Part shown: positions 47,456 to 48,829 of the stretch, piece by piece
Layout of the letters: each line of letters opens with the position of its first letter
Position numbering within the stretch: the stretch's first letter is position 1
From: an uncultured Rhizobiaceae bacterium
Lineage (GTDB): Bacteria; Pseudomonadota; Alphaproteobacteria; Rhizobiales; Rhizobiaceae
Length of the DNA stretch: 48,829 nucleotides
Reading direction: 5' to 3'
NCBI GenBank assembly: GCA_947259295.1
Contig: CAMYMG010000088.1
Location: 1-48,829, forward strand
Notes under the pieces: generated by a model
What the model was told of the DNA's origin: nothing
Databases searched by the model: none
What the model saw: only the letters and a program-made list of their open reading frames with translations
Program-made: the position numbers and the translations under genes

Positions 47456-47685
47456 CGGCCGCAGCCGGCGGGACGAACGAATTTCCGTGGGACAGCGTCA
47501 CGGCCACGGCATTCGGCCTGCTGCGGCTTTCGCCGAAGGATCTCTGGTCGATGACGCCGCGCGAGCTGGAACGCGCAATCAGCGTGCTGCGCCCGGCTGG
47601 CGAACGCGCGCCGGCGCGCGCCGACCTGGCCGAACTGATGCGCAAGTTTCCGGACACCAGCCTGCAGGAGAAGAGACATGGTTGA
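47452..47685 (+). CDS. GTA tail assembly chaperone-like, ATG start lost
   Basis: A 77-codon frame with GTNEFPWDSVTATAFGLLRL, SPKDLWSMTPRELERAISVL and DLAELMRKFPDTS, the small tail-assembly protein found between g10 and g11 in GTAs. The expected start, at the point where it overlaps the g10 stop, is CTGA instead of ATGA (47452-47455), suggesting an ATG to CTG change. Longer starts in the frame (GTG at 47365) lie inside g10 and are shadows. It overlaps g11 by 8 nt. Confidence 0.68.
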   Translation: MTAAAGGTNEFPWDSVTATAFGLLRLSPKDLWSMTPRELERAISVLRPAGERAPARADLAELMRKFPDTSLQEKRHG

Positions 47686-47896
47686 GGAGGTGACGGTCAG
47701 GATCGATGCCGACACGGCGGCGTTCCAGAGCGCGCTCGAGAACCTCGAACGACTGTCGGACCGGTTCGGTTCGCAACTGACCGGCGCGCTGAAGAGTGCG
47801 GCGGTCAGCGGCAGGGATCTCGAGGACGTGCTGCGACGGGTCGGGCTAAACCTTGCCGGCCTGGCGCTGGAGCAGGGGCTAAAGCCGCTGCAGGGG

Positions 47897-48666
47897 CTAG
47901 GTTGTGGACTCATAATGCCTGATCCATAGCCTGGCGGAAGCGAGGTGGAGGGCTGCGAGGAAGTTTGCAGCCGTCTTGAAGTATCGCGTTGCGATTCCTC
48001 GGAAGTGCTTGAGGCGGTTGAAGAAGCGTTCGATTCGATTGCGTTCCCGGTAGAGTTCCCGGTCGACGGTGCGGACGACACGCACGTTGCTCTGGCTTGG
48101 GATGTGGGCGGTCGCACCCGTGGCCTCGATGGCCGCGATCACCGCTTGGCCGAAGTATCCGCGGTCGCCGACGACATCTCCGGTAAGGCCGAGTGGTCCG
48201 ACGAGGTCGGGCGCGGCGGTCTTGTCGGAGGCCTGCCCGGGGGTCAGCATCAGTCGGACCGGCAGGCCCCGCCCATCCACGACGGCATGGATCTTCGTCG
48301 TCAGTCCGCCACGGGAGAGACCGATGGCGTGATCCGCGCCCCCTTTTTTCCGCCTGCGGCATGCTGGTGGGCGCGCACGATGGAACTGTCGATCAGATGC
48401 AGGGCATGCGGGGATGTCTCGGCCAAGGCCTCGAAGATGCGCAGCCAAACGCCGGCCTTCGCCCACCTGTTGTAGCGGTTGTAGACCGTTGTGCGAGGTC
48501 CGTAGCGCTCAGGCAGGTCGCGCCATGGCGCCCCAGTCCTCAGTATGTAGAAGATGCCTGAGAGCACACGCCCATCATCCACTCGCGCTACACCGCGCGG
48601 CTTGTCAGGAAGCAGCGGCGCAATCACTGCCCACTCCGAGTCACTCAGATCGTGTCTGCCCATCAT
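47897..48666 (-). CDS. IS5-family transposase in two frames (programmed frameshift)
   Basis: The first frame (48666 to 48301) starts MMGRHDLSDSEWAVIAPLLP and codes the DNA-binding part (TTVYNRYNRWAKAGVW, HLIDSSIVRAHQHAAGGKKG). The second frame, ending at 47897, continues the DDE catalytic part with DHAIGLSRGGLTTKIHAVVD, VGDRGYFGQAVIAAIEATGA and ERNRIERFFNRLKHFRGIAT. They join at a run of A and G (AAAAAAGGGGG near 48345), a usual frameshift site. The TAG stop at 47899-47897 falls in the target duplication, just outside the element. The ATG at 48666 follows GGAG. Confidence 0.88.
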
Positions 48667-48735
48667 CCTCACTCCGTTTCCAGAAGTGAATCACAGAACA
48701 CAAGGCGAGAGAATCCCGTTTATGGGTTCACGACC
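47900..48735. mobile_element. IS5-family insertion sequence (IS427-like), 836 bp
   Basis: The ends are imperfect inverted repeats: GGTTGTGGACTCATAA on the left and, reversed, GGTCGTGAACCCATAA on the right (13 of 16 match). A TA flanks each side (47898-47899 and 48736-48737), within a CTAG target, as for the IS427 group. Size, ends and the two-frame transposase all agree. The element is intact in structure. Confidence 0.93.
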
Positions 48736-48829
48736 TAGCGGGATCGCTGTTTTCGGGTCTGCTCGGCGGGCTGCCCGGCATCCTGCCATTCGCCAGGGGC
48801 GGCGTGCCCGGCCACGTCGCGCCCTTCGC

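Larger units (their letters stand above)
47678..48829 (+). pseudogene. GTA tail tape-measure gene (g11), split by an IS element
   Basis: The frame starts at ATG 47678 with EEVTVRIDADTAAFQSALEN, the GTA tape-measure N-terminus, and runs to the insertion point at 47899. The coding continues after the insertion at 48736 with LAGSLFSGLLGGLPGILPFA, RGGVPGHVAPF, and runs off the window. Removing the element and one copy of the TA duplication joins the two parts exactly in frame. The interrupted gene cannot make a full product. Confidence 0.85.

Noticed and set aside
42997..48829. An active prophage.
   Set aside because: No integrase, repressor, lysis, terminase or replication genes and no attachment sites; gene order is that of a GTA and several genes are broken.

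Overview
The window is GC-rich DNA with densely packed, often overlapping genes. MucR, CtrA-type and GANTC-type signals, a BetICBA choline pathway, TP901-1/HK97 gene-transfer-agent genes and several Rhizobiales-typical DUF proteins all point to an alphaproteobacterium of the order Rhizobiales, most like the Mesorhizobium/Aminobacter (Phyllobacteriaceae) group. This is judged from protein resemblance alone; no rRNA or tRNA was seen.

Layout. (1) 1-5115, minus strand: betI, betC, a PLP serine/threonine dehydratase, betA and the start of betB, a choline-O-sulfate to glycine betaine operon under a palindromic BetI-type operator. (2) 5226-8146, plus: an SCPx-type thiolase, an SDR and an R. etli-type asparaginase. 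(3) 8159-10127: a Tat-exported parallel beta-helix protein and a GreA/GreB-like factor. (4) 10134-10796: a Doc toxin with an AbrB-fold antitoxin and a clear sigma70 promoter. (5) 10817-14379: the two chains of methylmalonyl-CoA mutase. (6) 14578-23630: housekeeping genes, including a HerA-like ATPase, L,D-transpeptidase, haloacid dehalogenase, class IV aminotransferase, superoxide dismutase, two cytochromes c, oligopeptidase B and an SH3 protein. (7) 23803-29703: the complete seven-gene mrpABCDEFG cation/proton antiporter. (8) 29973-32211: mucR, a small conserved gene, a protein made only of a DnaA domain IV-like helix-turn-helix, and a translationally coupled DUF6456 gene. (9) 32226-38985: sufE, a DivJ-like membrane histidine kinase, a peptidoglycan-binding protein, a DUF1491 gene, a DUF2336 gene divergent from a 64-aa gene across a perfect CtrA box, and a DUF1254/DUF1214 pair. 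(10) 39097-42929: PBP1A and an arsR-AHSA1-GST operon with a perfect inverted-repeat operator.

(11) 42997 to the end is a graveyard. A GGDEF-EAL gene with an internal deletion lies head-to-head with a 5'-truncated HK97 capsid gene. After it comes, in the order of the Rhodobacter capsulatus gene transfer agent (GTA), the series g6, g7, g8, g9, g10, tail chaperone and tape measure. Gene g7 and gene g10 carry frameshifts, the chaperone has lost its ATG, two palindromic repeat elements sit between genes, and an 836-bp IS5-family element splits the tape-measure gene. This is a decaying GTA, not an active prophage.

The most interesting leads are the DnaA-domain-IV/DUF6456 pair with two DnaA-box-like sites upstream, the cell-cycle signals (CtrA box, GANTC cluster) beside uncharacterised genes, the dehydratase built into the bet operon, and the step-by-step inactivation of the GTA.
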